DNA of 34,752 nt from CAJBLF01 sp964424505 (GTDB lineage Bacteria; Patescibacteriota; Gracilibacteria; Absconditabacterales; Absconditicoccaceae): NCBI GenBank assembly GCA_964424505.1, contig CAYRIQ010000003.1:1-34752 (forward strand), read 5' to 3'. Both the position numbers and the translations under genes were made by a program. The notes beneath the pieces are model-generated. The model was not told the DNA's origin. It made no database searches and saw only the letters and a list, made by a program, of their open reading frames with translations. Below are positions 19,112 through 30,734 of the stretch, in pieces; position 1 is the first letter of the stretch; each line of letters begins with the position of its first letter.

Positions 19112-19897
19112 CTAAGCAAGTTCCAATACAATTGGACAGTGATCAGATCATTCTACAGAAGTTTGATGAGTAATTTTTTTGATATCAGTAAGTATATTTT
19201 TAGACACCCAAAAATAATCTAATCTCCATCATACATTATTATGTCTAGCACCAGCACGATATGACCACCAAGTATATTGACCAACAAGTTCAGGATTATA
19301 ATATCTAAATACATCAATATATCAGCTTGCCTCCAATATATCCATTTCAGCTCTTTCAATAGGAAGAAATCCTATACTATTTACATTTTCTTTTGGTCTA
19401 GCAATATCTATTTCATGATGACAAATATTGAAATCACCACACGTTATAATCTTTTCTCCCTTATCTCTAAGTGTATTTATATAATGAATAAAATGTTTAT
19501 AAAACTCAAGTTTATAACTCAACATTTCTGTGCCATCAGACCTCTCACCTCCATTAGGAAAATAAATATTCAAAACTATGAAATTCTGAAACTTCGTCTC
19601 GACTACCCTACCATCCACATGAAAATGTTCCACTTCTTCAAATTTCGATTTTGACGAAACAAAATGTAAACTTTTTTTATAAAAAGTCGCAGTACCTGCA
19701 TATCCAGGCCTTTCTCCTGCATGTCGGACTCGATCATATTCAGCCATATAATAACGAAACTCTGGAGGCAATTGAGTTTCAAATGACTTTACTTCTTGTA
19801 AACAAACGATATCTAAATCATTTTGTTTTACCCAATCATAAAATCATTTACCAATCACCGCACGGATTCCATTTACATTTCGAGAAGCTATTTTCAT
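19112..19897 (-). CDS. xthA: Exodeoxyribonuclease III / AP endonuclease
   Basis: A 261-residue ExoIII-family nuclease that cuts DNA at abasic sites and trims 3' ends in base-excision repair. Motifs: MKIASWNVNGIRA (W6 is CGA), DIVCLQEVK with the metal-binding Glu, GYAGTATF, NIYFPNGG, CGDFNICHHEIDIARP with the catalytic Asp/Asn, WRLDYFWVS and GSDHCPIVLEL with the terminal Asp-His. All catalytic residues are visible and length is normal. ATG 19897 lies 17 bases after the GNAT stop, so it is the last gene of the aspS operon. Confidence 0.95.
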
Positions 19898-19914
19898 AGA
19901 AAAAATTTGATATA

Positions 19915-20379
19915 TTAAATTATTGCTTTAAGTTTTTTCAATACTTCATCAATTTTTCCAGACATCAATATCCACTTATCAGAAGCAGAAAATCAAATAC
20001 GTGTATACCGATCATATTGGTAACTATCTTTAAATGTATAGAAGTCCCATCATACAACATGAAACCTTTTAATAGCATATTCTATACCATAGATGAAGAG
20101 TTGTTTTCCTATTCATAGCTTTTGATAATTGGGATCAATAACCACATCCCCATCATTCAATACATTTCAAAAATAAAGAGGCTTAATGTCAGAAAAAAAA
20201 ACACCAATTATTTTATTACCATACGTTACCTTTATTTTTACATTTTTTTTATATCGATAATGAACTATTGCTTCACTTGTTTTTTTTGTCCAACGTTCTC
20301 ATTCTTTATTATAAGCTTTTGCATAAATTTTTGAAAGCATAAAAATATCTTTTTTTTGTACTTGCGAAAATGAGATCAT
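19915..20379 (-). CDS. GNAT-family N-acetyltransferase
   Basis: A 154-residue acetyl-CoA-dependent acetyltransferase. The core is VVIDPNYQKLGIGKQLFIYGIEYA, with the Q-x-x-G-x-G pyrophosphate loop (one glycine coded by TGA), and a C-terminal YTRIGF segment matching the usual Y...LGF. Substrate is unknown. It starts 4 bases after the stop of the AlaRS C-half gene, which implies translational coupling, and is followed by xthA. Confidence 0.82.
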
Positions 20380-20383
20380 AATA

Positions 20384-21298
20384 TTATGTAAATAACTGTA
20401 AAACTTCTTCATCTCTTCCTTGTACCATTCAATCAGTTCCTCATCACTTGATACCAAGTTTACTAGCAAATTCCTTGGCAGATATTCACTTTTTAGTTAA
20501 AAGGATAAATCATCCTTCAAGAGTATAGATCAATATATTCTGATTATCAAACAATCATTTTGCCTGAAATGCAACGTTTTTGAAATTCAATCCAAGGGGA
20601 ATCAGAAATACTTTGTCCAAATCCTTTCATGAAGAAAAATCAGATCATGTTAAAATTTGTTTGATCATATTGGTTTCCAAAATTTCAAGATGTGATTTCA
20701 TGTCATCATATTCTTTGAGAGTCTTATCAAGTTTATCTGCAAGTTGTGTGGCAGTCTTTATTCATAATTTTGCTACTGTTGCATCTAAAATAGATTGTAT
20801 TTCTTGAATTTTTCCAAAGACTTTTGGTCAAGTAATTGCAGTGATCCTTTTGACTCATGAAGCGACTGCTTCTTGCGAAATAATAGAAAAGCAACCAATA
20901 TCTTTTGTATTTGTAACATGCGTTCATCAACAAAATTCGAGAGAAATATTTTCATCATTATTATTAAATACACGAACTACACGGACCGTATCACCATATT
21001 TATCTTCAAAAAACATTTTAGCTCATAATCCACTTGCCTCTTCCAAAGACATTTCTTTTATCTCAACAATATATGCATTATAAATCATCTGATTGATGTT
21101 TTTTTCGATAGTATGGATTTCTTCTGAAGAAAGAAGTCTATCAGCATTAAAATCGAACCTAAGGCAATCTTCATCAACAAGCGATCCCGCTTGTTTCGTA
21201 TTTTGAAATATTTTAGCAAGCTGAGCATGAAGTAAATGTGTAGCAGTATGTGCTCTCATTTTTGCATATCTCTGGCTATGGTCTACAATCAATTTCAT
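20384..21298 (-). CDS. alaS (C-half): Alanyl-tRNA synthetase, C-terminal half (editing and C-Ala domains of a split AlaRS)
   Basis: A 304-residue protein equivalent to the last third of AlaRS. The last beta-barrel strand (MKLIVD) leads into the editing core: AHTATHLLHAQL has the HxxxH zinc ligands; GSLVDEDCLRFDF, EFCGGTHVTNTKDIG (Cys/His ligands, GG from TGA TGA) and SGVKRITAITG follow. A coiled-coil linker (about 165-215) precedes a C-Ala domain ending KGGGTDGMVQGRDEE. Together with the 526-residue N-half it covers the whole enzyme with no duplicated part. It is not a typical AlaX: AlaX proteins carry their own FYPESGGQ barrel start, which here lies on the N-half. ATG 21298 is chosen because upstream TTG and GTG codons lie within or against the preceding small gene. 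Confidence 0.9.
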
Positions 21299-21323
21299 AA
21301 TAACACGCACAAAAAATAAAGAA

Positions 21324-21521
21324 CTAGTCAGTTCACGTAGCAATAGTTCATGTTAAACTAAGTCATGTTTGTACAATAGTATCTCACGAAAGAACATCTC
21401 ATGTTCAAGATGTGTTTTTAGCACCTCCAAGATATAATACAGAAATAAGTCCTGTAGAAAGTAGAAATACAGCTAAAATAATAATTATAAAAAATTTTAA
21501 GATTTTTTTTTGTGCAGACAT
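21324..21521 (-). CDS. Small single-TM protein before the AlaRS C-half
   Basis: A 65-residue protein: MSAQKKILKFF, then a TM segment (IIIILAVFLLSTGLISVLYL, about residues 11-31) and a polar Gly/Thr-rich tail with six TGA-coded glycines (SGTGDVLSGDTIVQTGLS). It looks like a signal anchor with a short exposed tail. It lies between aspS and the AlaRS C-half, 25 bases from the latter, so probably in one operon. Family and function are unknown. Confidence 0.6.
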
Positions 21522-21623
21522 TACAACAAATAACAAAATAAAAATATAAGATATACTAAAGTTTTAAGAGAGTTTTTCAAGAATAAACATAATGCTCTCG
21601 ATAAAAATTATACTAACTAGTAA

Positions 21624-23396
21624 TTATTCTTTTAATAATTTTTTTGTTGTTTCATTTAAATCAATACCCAAATCATCTAGTTGATTTTGTTCTACACATC
21701 ATGGTGCACCCATCATCACATCTTGTGCTCTTCACGATTTAGGAAAAGCATATACTTCTCTAATATTTTCTTCGTCTTTGAGAATCATAAGCAATCTATC
21801 AAATCCAATAGCAAACCCTCCATGTGGCGGTGGACCAAATTGGAAAGCTTCATACATAGCACCAAATTTTTGTTTAATTTCCTCCTCTCCTCTACCTACC
21901 ATCTTAAATGTTTCCAGTAATAATTCAGAATTATGATTACGAATTGATCAAGATAATATCTCATATCAATTACACGAAAGATCGTATTGTTCAGAATAAA
22001 TTTCTAGTTTATTAGAATTTTTTAGTGCTTCTGCTCATCATTTTACGATAGAAAATGGATTGTGACAAAAATCTAATTTTCCCGTATCATCCATTTCAAA
22101 TAATGGAAAATCCTCTATCCAACAGAATGCTAAATCATCTTTGTTTAGCTGTAAATATTTGTCTCTGATATATGTTCTCAACCTTCCAAGTGATAGAGTA
22201 ACCACATCATAATTATCCGCAACGAATAAAATCGTATCACCTTCTTTAGCTCCTGTTTTAGCTTTAATATTTTCAATCTCTTCAAAGCTAAGGAATTTAG
22301 CGATAGAACCTTTTACTCATTCAGCATCGAAATGTATGTATGCGAGTCATTTAGCCTTATTTTTTTTTACTTCATCGGTCAGTTCATCCGCTTCTTTTCT
22401 ACTAAGAATTTTATTTTCAAACTTCATTGCTTTGATGGTTCATGCATTTGCTACCGTATCTTTGAATATAGAAAATTCGGAACCAACAAAATCTTGTGTC
22501 ATCTCAATAAGTGACATACCAAATCTCAAATCTGGTTTATCACTTCCATATTGATCTATAGCTTCCCTATATTTGAGTTTTTTGAAGGCAACAGTAATTT
22601 TTTTGTGAGGAGACAATGTTGAGATAAGCTCATTGAGATATCACTCTACTACAGAATAGATATCTTCTTGATTAACAAACGACATTTCACAATCAATTTG
22701 ATAAAATTCACAAGAATGTCTATCTGCCCTAGGATCTTCATCACGAAAACATGGTGCAATTTGAAAATATTTATCAATTCATCATACCATAAGCAATTGT
22801 TTATATTGTTGTGGTGCCTGTGGTAATGCATAAAATTGTCCTGGATTTATTCTTGAGGGAACAAGATAGTCCCTTGCACCTTCTGGTGAAGAAACAGTAA
22901 AAATAGGTGTCTGTACATCAATAAACCCCTTTTCGCTAAATCGATTTCTTGTAAACGTAAGCATCTTGGATCTGAATAATACATTATCTAGAATTTTTCT
23001 TCTTCTAAGATCTAAATATCTATATTTAAATCTATTTTCTTCGCTCGTATGTGGCTCATCAACAATAGGAAACGGCAAAAGTTTAGATTTGGTAAGTATT
23101 TTAATTTCACTTGCATTGATTTCTATCTCACCGGTTGCCATATCTTTATTGATCATATTATCTGGCCTTACAATAACTTCTCAAACGACTTGAATAACAT
23201 ATTCAGACTTTATATCAGGCAATTCTATGGTAGATTTTGCAGGATCATAAGTGATTTGAGTAACTCAATATCTATCACGAAGATCTATAAACGTCATTCA
23301 TCACAAATTCCTGATTTTATTTACTCGTCAACAAATCATTACTTTGGTTCATGTATGTTTAATAGCAAGTTCTCAACAGGTGTGCGTACGATACAT
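21624..23396 (-). CDS. aspS: Aspartyl-tRNA synthetase
   Basis: A 590-residue bacterial-type class IIb synthetase that charges tRNA-Asp. N-terminal OB domain: RTHTCGELAIKHTGTKVMICGWVNKIRN (W24 is CGA where the family has GWV) and FIDLRDRYG. Catalytic part: ENRFKYRYLDLRRR, SPEGARDYLVPSR, FYALPQAPQQYKQLLM, and the inserted bacterial GAD-type domain between motifs 2 and 3. Length matches bacterial AspRS. ATG 23396 gives the standard N-terminus. It heads the minus-strand operon with the small TM protein, AlaRS C-half, GNAT and xthA. Confidence 0.95.
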
Positions 23397-23582
23397 TTAA
23401 AATTATGTATTAATAATTAAAAATTATTATATACCGTGTATATACATAATTACTCTATATTATCAAGAAATTTATATCAATCTGCCTATTGTATTAAAAC
23501 ACAAAATTATTAGTATTTAGATACTTTATCTATTCTAGGGTATATCATATATGAAATATCGTACCATTTTTTCAAATATCGT

Positions 23583-23592
23583 NNNNNNNNNN
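23583..23592. other. Assembly gap (10 N) upstream of the ATP-grasp gene
   Basis: Ten N between the divergent aspS and ATP-grasp genes. The flanks are AT-rich with similar TATATCATATATG/TATATATCATATGTG words, so the gap probably fell in a low-complexity or repeated stretch. The 216 bases between the genes show nothing else. Confidence 0.95.
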
Positions 23593-23612
23593 TATATATC
23601 ATATGTGTATAT

Positions 23613-24473
23613 ATGCCCATATACGTACAAATAATATATCTTTGTTTACAGTACAAAAAAAAACCAACCATACTTTGGCAAGTAAATCCTTCATTTCCTT
23701 ATGGATGAATAATTTGTAGTAAATCAGTTATTTTTCAAAAATTTTTACAAAAAAAAGAAAATAATATTTTTTTTAGTAAAACATTTTTGATAGAAAATAA
23801 GTATTCCACAAAAGAAAAAAAACAACAAATAAACCATTTCATCCAACAAGAAAAAATTCAATACCCGATTATTTTAAAACCAGATAATGGTGTCGGTGGT
23901 ATCGGGATTAAGTTTATAGAGGACAAAAACAAATTAAAAAACAGTTTGCATGACATAAAAAAAAATTATGTCCTACAGGAATATATTTCACGAGAAAACG
24001 AACTTTCTATTTTTTTTATCAAAGATACCGATAAAAAAACAGGTAAAATATGGTCCATCACCAAAAGAAGCACAATCAAAAACAATAAAGATCCAGAATT
24101 AATTATTCCAGAAAGAAAAGTTATTTGTCATGACAAAAGTCATCTTATAACAAAAGAAATAAACAATTTATTCAATGAAATTACTAATATTCCAGGATTT
24201 TATTTCGGTAGATTCGATATTCGCACAAAAGATATCGAAACCTTTCTTACCACATGAAAAGACTTTAAAATTTTAGAAGTAAATGTGTGAGCACACAGCA
24301 TAGCAGTACAAGCTTTTGATAAAAGATACAATCGAAGAGAAAAATATAATATATTTTTTAATCAAATGAAAATGGCGTTTGCAATTGCCAATACAAACGC
24401 AAAATTACCATCAGCATATCCCGATCAAAATTTTACAAATTTTTTTAAATGATTTATAGATATATTTGAGTAA
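23613..24473 (+). CDS. ATP-grasp ligase (D-Ala-D-Ala ligase-like), 5' end uncertain
   Basis: At least 286 residues from ATG 23613; the frame is open up to the N run, so the true start may be in the gap. The N-terminal NPSFPYGGIICSKS resembles the substrate-side segment of ATP-grasp proteins with a GG...SKS pattern. The ATP-grasp fold follows: YPIILKPDNGVGGIGI (Gly-rich nucleotide loop), VLQEYISRENELSIFF, FYFGRFDIRTKD and ILEVNVGAHSIAVQAFD (metal-binding Glu/Asn). It should join a carboxylate to an amine or similar group using ATP; the substrate is not predictable. It converges on the RND gene with 23 bases between. Confidence 0.75.
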
Positions 24474-24496
24474 TATATTCAATATACAAAAAAATA

Positions 24497-27400
24497 TTAT
24501 TGCTTTTTATAATACTCTCTAGATACTAAATTCATCAAAGATGGAATATAAAGTAAAGTAATAAAAAACGACACAATCAATCATCAAATAAATCCAACAG
24601 CCATAGATCCGAATAATTCATCTTTAAAGGCAAGTATAAGTAGTCAAATAATAGTAGTTATTTTTGTCAAAAAAATAGGAATAAATCTTTCTGCAATACT
24701 TTGTTGGAAGCTATCGACTACAGACAATCACTTTTCTTGATAATAATATTTAAAATCTTCTAAATGAATCAATGCTTGATTTACACCAACTCACAACACT
24801 CAAAAAACGCCTATCATTGCAGGAAATGTTAAATCAAATCAAGTCAATGCAAGGATAACAATAGTTCAACCTATGGAAAGAAAAACACTAGAAACAATGA
24901 CAAGAGCATATTTGATATTATTAAATTGGACAATAAGCACCAAAATCATCAACAATAATCACACCACCATAGCTGATCATAAATCTTGCATACTTTGTGC
25001 TTGCTCCTGAATATCTCCGCCACTAGTATATTGCAATCACTCTGGCAAAGGATGCTCTTTAATGATTTTTGCAATCGCTGCGGTAATATCACTCAATGCA
25101 GAACTATTGGTTTTATCTGCTTGAACAGAAATATTTCTCTTACCATTTTCTCTCGTAATAGCATTAATTTCAGGTTGTAATTGTTTTTGTTTAATAATTT
25201 GTTCCAAAGTTATTTTTCATATTTTTGTTTGTTCTATAGGCAAGTCAGTAGACAAAAATGATTTTAACGACAATGAATCACTACCAAAATCAGAAAAATC
25301 TTTTATTTTCACACCATTGGATTCATACCCAATATTTTTAAGTGCCAGTAAACTATTTACAAAAGACATACTAGTAATACCCAGAGATTTAGCCTTATTT
25401 TCATCCAAAAGATAAACTATTTTTCCATTGGTATATTCGATAGAGATACTCACATTAAATATTCATGGAATAGATTTAATAGCAGGCAATATTTGCTGGA
25501 TATATTGGTTTATTTGTTGATAATCATCTCATACAATACTAAAAGATATTGGTTTACCTCATCATCATCATGCTTGCATAGTAAACACAGAAATATCATT
25601 GATAAACGCATATTTTTGTTGTAAAGCTAACAAAAGTTCTTTTTGCATTTGCTCTACCAACTGAAAAGATTTTTTATTTCTTTGTGTTGTATCTACAAGT
25701 CTGATAGTAAAAGAACTTACGTTACTACCAGCACCTCCAGCTCCCTGTAAAGAATATCATTGTCCTAAATCAATAGAGACATCCCTGACCATACCAGACA
25801 TAACAGTCTGAAAATATTTCATCGTTGCACGAGCAACCTTTGATGTATATACCTGATTATCTGACAAACTAATTCACGGGGCATATTTAACGTTCATCCA
25901 AATATTATTAGAATCCATATTACCCATAAAAGAAAATTTGACTACTCACAAAGGGATCAATGACAATGCTCAAACAAAAAATAAGAAAAACATAAAAATA
26001 ATTCATCTGGATCACCATCTCGATTGATTCATACGACGATATCGATTGGCAAATGTATGTCAAATTTTTTCTAAATACGATAAAGAAAAAGATGGTGTAT
26101 ATTGTTTTCATGAAGTAAAAAAGAACAAAGCCAATACAGGCAAAATAATCATAGTAACCAAAAGAGAAATTGCTAAATTGGAAATAATCGTCACTGGCAT
26201 AGCTCTAATATATTCTCACATTACTCAAGACAAACCAAAATACAAAGGCACGAAAATAGCTATCGTAGTCGATGTACCAAAAAATATTGCTCTTCAATAA
26301 TTTTTAAGTGAGTCCCCTATTGCCTCCCAAATATTTCCTGCATATTTTTGCAATCACACAACAATTCATTGAGTGATAACGATAAGATTATCTATCATGA
26401 TTCACAACACCAAAATAAGTGCAAAAGAAACAATATTATTGAAACTATATCAAATAGCTTTGAGATAAATAAAATTGGCTAAATATACAATCAAAAAAGT
26501 AACAAGAATCAACCAAGAAGATCTAAAACCCAAAAACAATAAAATAATAACAAAAACCAAAAGAGCTGTTTCCCAAAAATTTTCTATAAATAATCAATAA
26601 GTTTTTTGGATACTTTCTTTTTGGGACAGTGTTTCTACAAATTGTAAGTTTGGCGTAGTTATAGAAAAATCAGTAATAATTTTTTTTATTTCATCGACAA
26701 ACGTATTGAGACTATATCATGGAGACTTTTTAACCTGAAAAGAAAGCGCATTTTGTGTATCAAAATTTGCGACATTAGAAATCACAAAAGATTTTTTATC
26801 TTGCAGTTTATATCAAACCGTTATCGAAGCAACATCGCGCAAAGTAACGGATTTTCAAGCCATAGTAAGTAAATCATATGATTTAAGTTGTTCAATTAAT
26901 CCTGTCAAATTATCGTCATAGTTAGTAATTTCAAATGAATATAATTTTCCATCAACATCTTTTTTATCTGTAGGAAATTTTATAAAAGCGCCTCTCAATT
27001 GATTTACAATTAAAGAAAAATCCAGATCCAAAAGAGCCAATTTTTGCGCATCAAAATTTATTTTGATTTCTTGAATTGGTTTACCGATGATAGAAACATC
27101 AGAAACTCATGGCACAGATTTTATTTGATCCTCCAAAATTTTAAGTTTTTGGTACATGATTTGGGTAGGCAAATTTCATGCAACAGAAAATGAATAAACA
27201 GGAGTATCATTGATATCTATTTTTTTAAGTATAGGATACGTAACATCAGAAGGAAGTGAAGGATAGACTTGATCTATAACAGATTTTAAATCACTACTCG
27301 CATCGACATCACTTTTAGATTTATCAAATTCTACTAAAATAGTTCAAAAATTATAATAACAGGATGATGTTATATTTTTTACCGCAGTGATTGATTTAAT

Positions 27401-27604
27401 TTTTTGTTCTAATGGCACAATGACTTGTTCTTCAATAGAAGAAGGATCTGCTCACAAATAAGAAAAACTAAGATAATAATAAGGAAGATTGATAGACGGT
27501 TGTGATTCTTTAGGAATAGTAAAAATACTCAAAACTCCGTATACTCAGAGAAACACAGTCAATACAAGTATAGCTACTTTATTTGTCTTTAAAAAATTAA
27601 TCAT
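24497..27604 (-). CDS. RND-family efflux transporter (AcrB/MdtB-like)
   Basis: A 1035-residue inner-membrane proton-driven transporter of normal AcrB-class length. TM1 is at the N-terminus (VAILVLTVFLGVYGVLSIFTIPKE) followed by YLGADPSSIEEQVIVPLE, the family's P-G-A-S/D-P-E-x-V-E segment, and IGKPIQEIKI. TM2-6 cluster around residues 330-500 with LVLGIMIDNLIVITQGIVVGLQ, which carries the conserved Asp of the proton relay. A second periplasmic loop and TM8-12 follow. Start ATG 27604 is 45 bases after the fusion-protein stop. It works with the lipoprotein fusion protein at 27650-29377; no outer-membrane channel gene is in the window. Confidence 0.9.
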
Positions 27605-27649
27605 ACCATACAAACAAAAATAAATAATCGTATATTTTATAGGCAAATA

Positions 27650-29377
27650 TTATTGTACTATTTCATCTCATAGAAACAATCCACTAAGCACTTGTACATA
27701 GCTATCATCAATATTTCATAAAACAACATAAATATTTTGGATAGTTGTTCATAGTTTACGCCTCACTAAATTACCTTCAAGTCTTGGACTAATGTATTGT
27801 AAAGGAATCCATATTTGATTTGTTTCAGCAGGTTGTAAAACAGTAACAATAATTTTTTCATTCTCTTTGAGTGAAATTTTCACACTAGGAATTTCATAAA
27901 TATAATTTTGTGTTGTAGGATCTTTATAGGGATATTCATAAGCTAAAATTCACGTACCAAAAAATTGTCATTGAGTATCAGACATAGTAACTTTGCTTCA
28001 TAATGGTAACTTTTGATAAGAAAATATTTGAATACTAAGATTTCATGGATTTTGTGGAAGAATTTGGCAGAGCAAAGTATTTGGTGCAACTTTATTATCT
28101 TCACCAATAGCTCTCATTTTAACTACGCCATCTACACCCGCGTACAAAATCTCACCTTCAAGTGAATTAGACAAAACAGCAATATTTTGTTGTAACGTAA
28201 GTACTTGATTTTTAAGATTAGCAAGCTGAAGTTGCTGATTAACATCAGCAGAAGTAATTTGAGTATTGAGTGTTTTTTGTGCAAGTTGCAAAGAAGCCTT
28301 TTGATTTTCAAGTTGCAATGCAGTAGATTTAGTAGTGGTAGTGTCCAAATTGTCAGTATTTATATCAACGGTTTTGATCTGATTATTATACGTATTTTTT
28401 ACAGAATCATACGAAGTAGCAATCCCATCAAAAGCAGACTTAGCTCACATAAAATTACTCGCTAATGTAGTATATATAGTATAAAGACCATCAATAGACA
28501 ATCACGCATTACTTACTTGAGGCAAAGAAGTTGAAGGAGATGAAGCACTAATACTACTAGCAACCAATGACATAAAATCAGACATATCAAGCAAATAAGT
28601 AGAAAATTGGTCCGCTGTCATGGTAGTTGAAAGAGATTTTTTAAGCTTACGATATTGTGTATATACCTGAGTTTTCAAATCAGGATCTTTATTTGAAATA
28701 TATTGAGCAAAAGAAACGTTACTTGTAGTATTTTCCACCCCAAACACATCATCTACCTTTTTTAAAGCATCTTTAATCATCACAAGATATTGCTTATATG
28801 TAGTAGAAATACTCGTTTTCATTTTATTGAGATCAATTGATTTAGCATCTTGAAGGTAGGTATACTGTTGTTCTAAAAGTTGCTGTTGATAATCAAGAGT
28901 AGCTTTACTATAGTCCTGCGATTTTTCAAGATTTTGGAGTAACTGAATATTATTGGTATATTGATCAGAAAGAATTGTTTTTTGTAATCCAAAAGTATCC
29001 TCAGTAAGAGAAAAAATTTTCATCAAAGTATCCAATTGTTCCTGTAAAGTATTGATTTGAATAGATCAATTTTGATATACAGGATCATTAACATTGACTT
29101 GAATTTTTGCAATAATAGTATTTTTATATACTTGCATGCCAGGCTGACAATTTATATATTCCAAAATTCATCCTTTATTGGTAAGAATAGTTTTTGTACT
29201 ATCAGCAACCACAGTTCCATACAACGTTTTTTGAAATGAAGGAGCTACTCAGACAAGATGTGAAGTAGTAAATCATTGTACAAAACCAGTAGACAAAGAG
29301 CTATCATCCACTTGTTTTCCACATCACATAAACACAACACAAGAAAACATACATAGGATAAAAATATTTTTTTTCAT
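27650..29377 (-). CDS. Lipoprotein membrane-fusion protein (HlyD/AcrA-like) for the RND pump
   Basis: A 575-residue periplasmic-adaptor-type protein. It has a lipoprotein signal peptide (MKKNIFILCMFSCVVFMGCGKQ, acylated Cys19, with the preceding Gly coded by TGA). A lipoyl/barrel-sandwich half (TVVADSTKTILTNKGG) is followed by a long alpha-helical hairpin rich in Gln and Leu (about 110-380, much longer than in AcrA), the second lipoyl half (EILYAGVDGVVKMRAIGED) and beta-barrel/membrane-proximal domains ending IYVVLGNIDDSYVQVLSG. It is immediately upstream of the RND gene and 36 bases downstream of the AbrB-like gene. Confidence 0.87.
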
Positions 29378-29413
29378 AATAATAAACAAAACAATATAAA
29401 TCAGAGTATACTA

Positions 29414-29656
29414 TTATATATTTTTCTGCTTTTGATGGTCAAACTCAATTTCAGAATGAATATATTCGAGAAATTTTGGAAGATCATTAGCTTTGACCAT
29501 AGCGATAGCCATATCTCATTTCGAAACGACAATAAGATCGTCACCTGGCTTAATACCAATCAATGTTCTTACATCTTTGGGAATAACAATTTGAGATTTT
29601 GGTCACACAGTAACTTTACCATGAATTTTCATTTCAACAGATGATACACACGCCAT
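29414..29656 (-). CDS. AbrB/SpoVT-like DNA-binding protein
   Basis: An 80-residue protein with one swapped-hairpin AbrB domain: KVTVGPKSQIVIPKDVR followed by IGIKPGDDLIVVSKGDMAIAM. Such proteins are dimeric DNA binders, either transcription regulators or antitoxins (MazE type). No toxin gene adjoins it. It precedes the pump genes on the same strand, so it may regulate them. An internal ATG at codon 9 is an alternative start. Confidence 0.82.
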
Positions 29657-29745
29657 AGAGAAAAAATAAAGTAGTAAAAGTTGGAAAAGTATTACCACTA
29701 TAGTAATTTAGAAAGTAAAGTCAACATGTCTTGTTTTTTTTATTG

Positions 29746-29772
29746 GATAAAAAGACGACAAATGTCGTCTTT
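29746..29772 (-). terminator. Intrinsic terminator between the 4-TM gene and the AbrB-like gene
   Basis: AAAGACGAC (29751-29759) pairs perfectly with GTCGTCTTT (29764-29772) around AAAT. On the minus strand it is followed by TTTTT. It separates the HIT/4-TM pair from the regulator-pump genes. Confidence 0.78.
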
Positions 29773-29795
29773 AGTCTATATGTTTTTTAATAAAA

Positions 29796-30185
29796 TTAGA
29801 GAAAATATGTCAAACCAGCCATAAAGACACTAAAAAGGACAATACATATCCCAATAATAACCGATCACGTTACTGTCGAATATAATAACTTGTATTTTGC
29901 ATGACCCCATAAAGGAAATCGAAGAAGAAATAGTCACTTAAGTAATGACAACCAGCCAAAAATTGAAAATATCATCATCAAGCCTTGATCAAATTTTCGA
30001 TAAACACTCAAATATAAAAATCAAATAAGCATAGTAATAAACGCCCAAGTTCTAACGACATCAGAATTTTTCAACGTGCTATCCAAAACACGGATAAATG
30101 CCTTCGGGGCAAAGACTGCAGGTAGAGCGATAGATAGCATAAAAAATGCTGTCCAAAGAAGCAATAATTTTGGAAATACAACCAT
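29796..30185 (-). CDS. Small four-TM membrane protein
   Basis: A 129-residue protein with four hydrophobic helices (about 5-25, 46-62, 68-88 and 104-128). It resembles short DoxX/BphX-like or other 4-TM proteins of unknown role (VVFPKLLLLWTAFFMLSIAL, VLDSTLKNSDVVRTWAFI, SVIIGICIVLFSVF). It starts 23 bases after the HIT gene stop. No functional motif is recognised. Confidence 0.68.
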
Positions 30186-30208
30186 AAATATATGGTAAAA
30201 AAGTAAAA

Positions 30209-30631
30209 CTACATTGCCTGTTTAATGTTTCTCGCTATATTTTTAAGCTCATCAAGTGTAAACTTTTGAATTTTAGTTGTCCACCGATCATTCATATACA
30301 AGTCATCATTGTGATAACGTGGTACAACATGTAAATGAAAATGAAAGACACTTTGTTCAGCATCTTGTCAAGAAGCATGTATAAGATTTACTCAAGTAGC
30401 ACCCAAAGATCTTTTTACAATATTTGCTATATATTTTGAGACAATAATAATATTTTGCAATACATATTCATCTATATCAAAAATATCTTGATAATGCACC
30501 TTAGGAACTATCAAACAATGTCATTGTCTCAAAGGATTAGCATCCAAAAATACAAAAACATTTTCATCCTCCCAAATTTTTATACTAGGAATTTCTCCTG
30601 CTACTATTTTACAAAAAACACAATCTGACAT
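30209..30631 (-). CDS. HIT-family nucleotide hydrolase/transferase
   Basis: A 140-residue histidine-triad protein. The N-terminal CVFCKIVAGEIPS is typical of HINT proteins, with two Cys for zinc; HCLIVPKVH and the triad HFHLHVVPR follow. Such proteins hydrolyse AMP-lysine, dinucleoside polyphosphates or aminoacyl-AMP; the substrate here is open. ATG 30631 (MSDCVFC) is the usual N-terminus; in-frame ATG 30637 is possible. It follows the candidate RNA and its terminator at 30701-30727. Confidence 0.9.
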
Positions 30632-30700
30632 ATACATCACGATAACACAATAAAACAATATCCATAGAATACTACTACTTTTTCCTTGATTTTCAAGATA

Positions 30701-30727
30701 AAAAAAATCGCCAAAGTGGCGTTTTTA
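30701..30727 (-). terminator. Intrinsic terminator at the 3' end of the candidate RNA
   Basis: CGCCA (30709-30713) pairs with TGGCG (30717-30721). On the minus strand it is followed by a run of T's (30707-30701); T's also flank the plus-strand side. It lies upstream of the HIT gene, so on the minus strand it must end or attenuate a transcript from 30735-31090. Confidence 0.72.
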
Positions 30728-30734
30728 AAAGAAA

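Noticed and set aside
20384..21298. Free-standing AlaX editing protein
   Set aside because: It lacks the FYPESGGQ-type barrel start of AlaX and fits end-to-end with the N-half, which lacks exactly this region.
21299..21343. TTG 21343 as start of the AlaRS C-half
   Set aside because: This start lies inside the upstream small TM gene, whose own frame and stop (21324) are well supported; the extra residues have only a loose fit to AlaRS.
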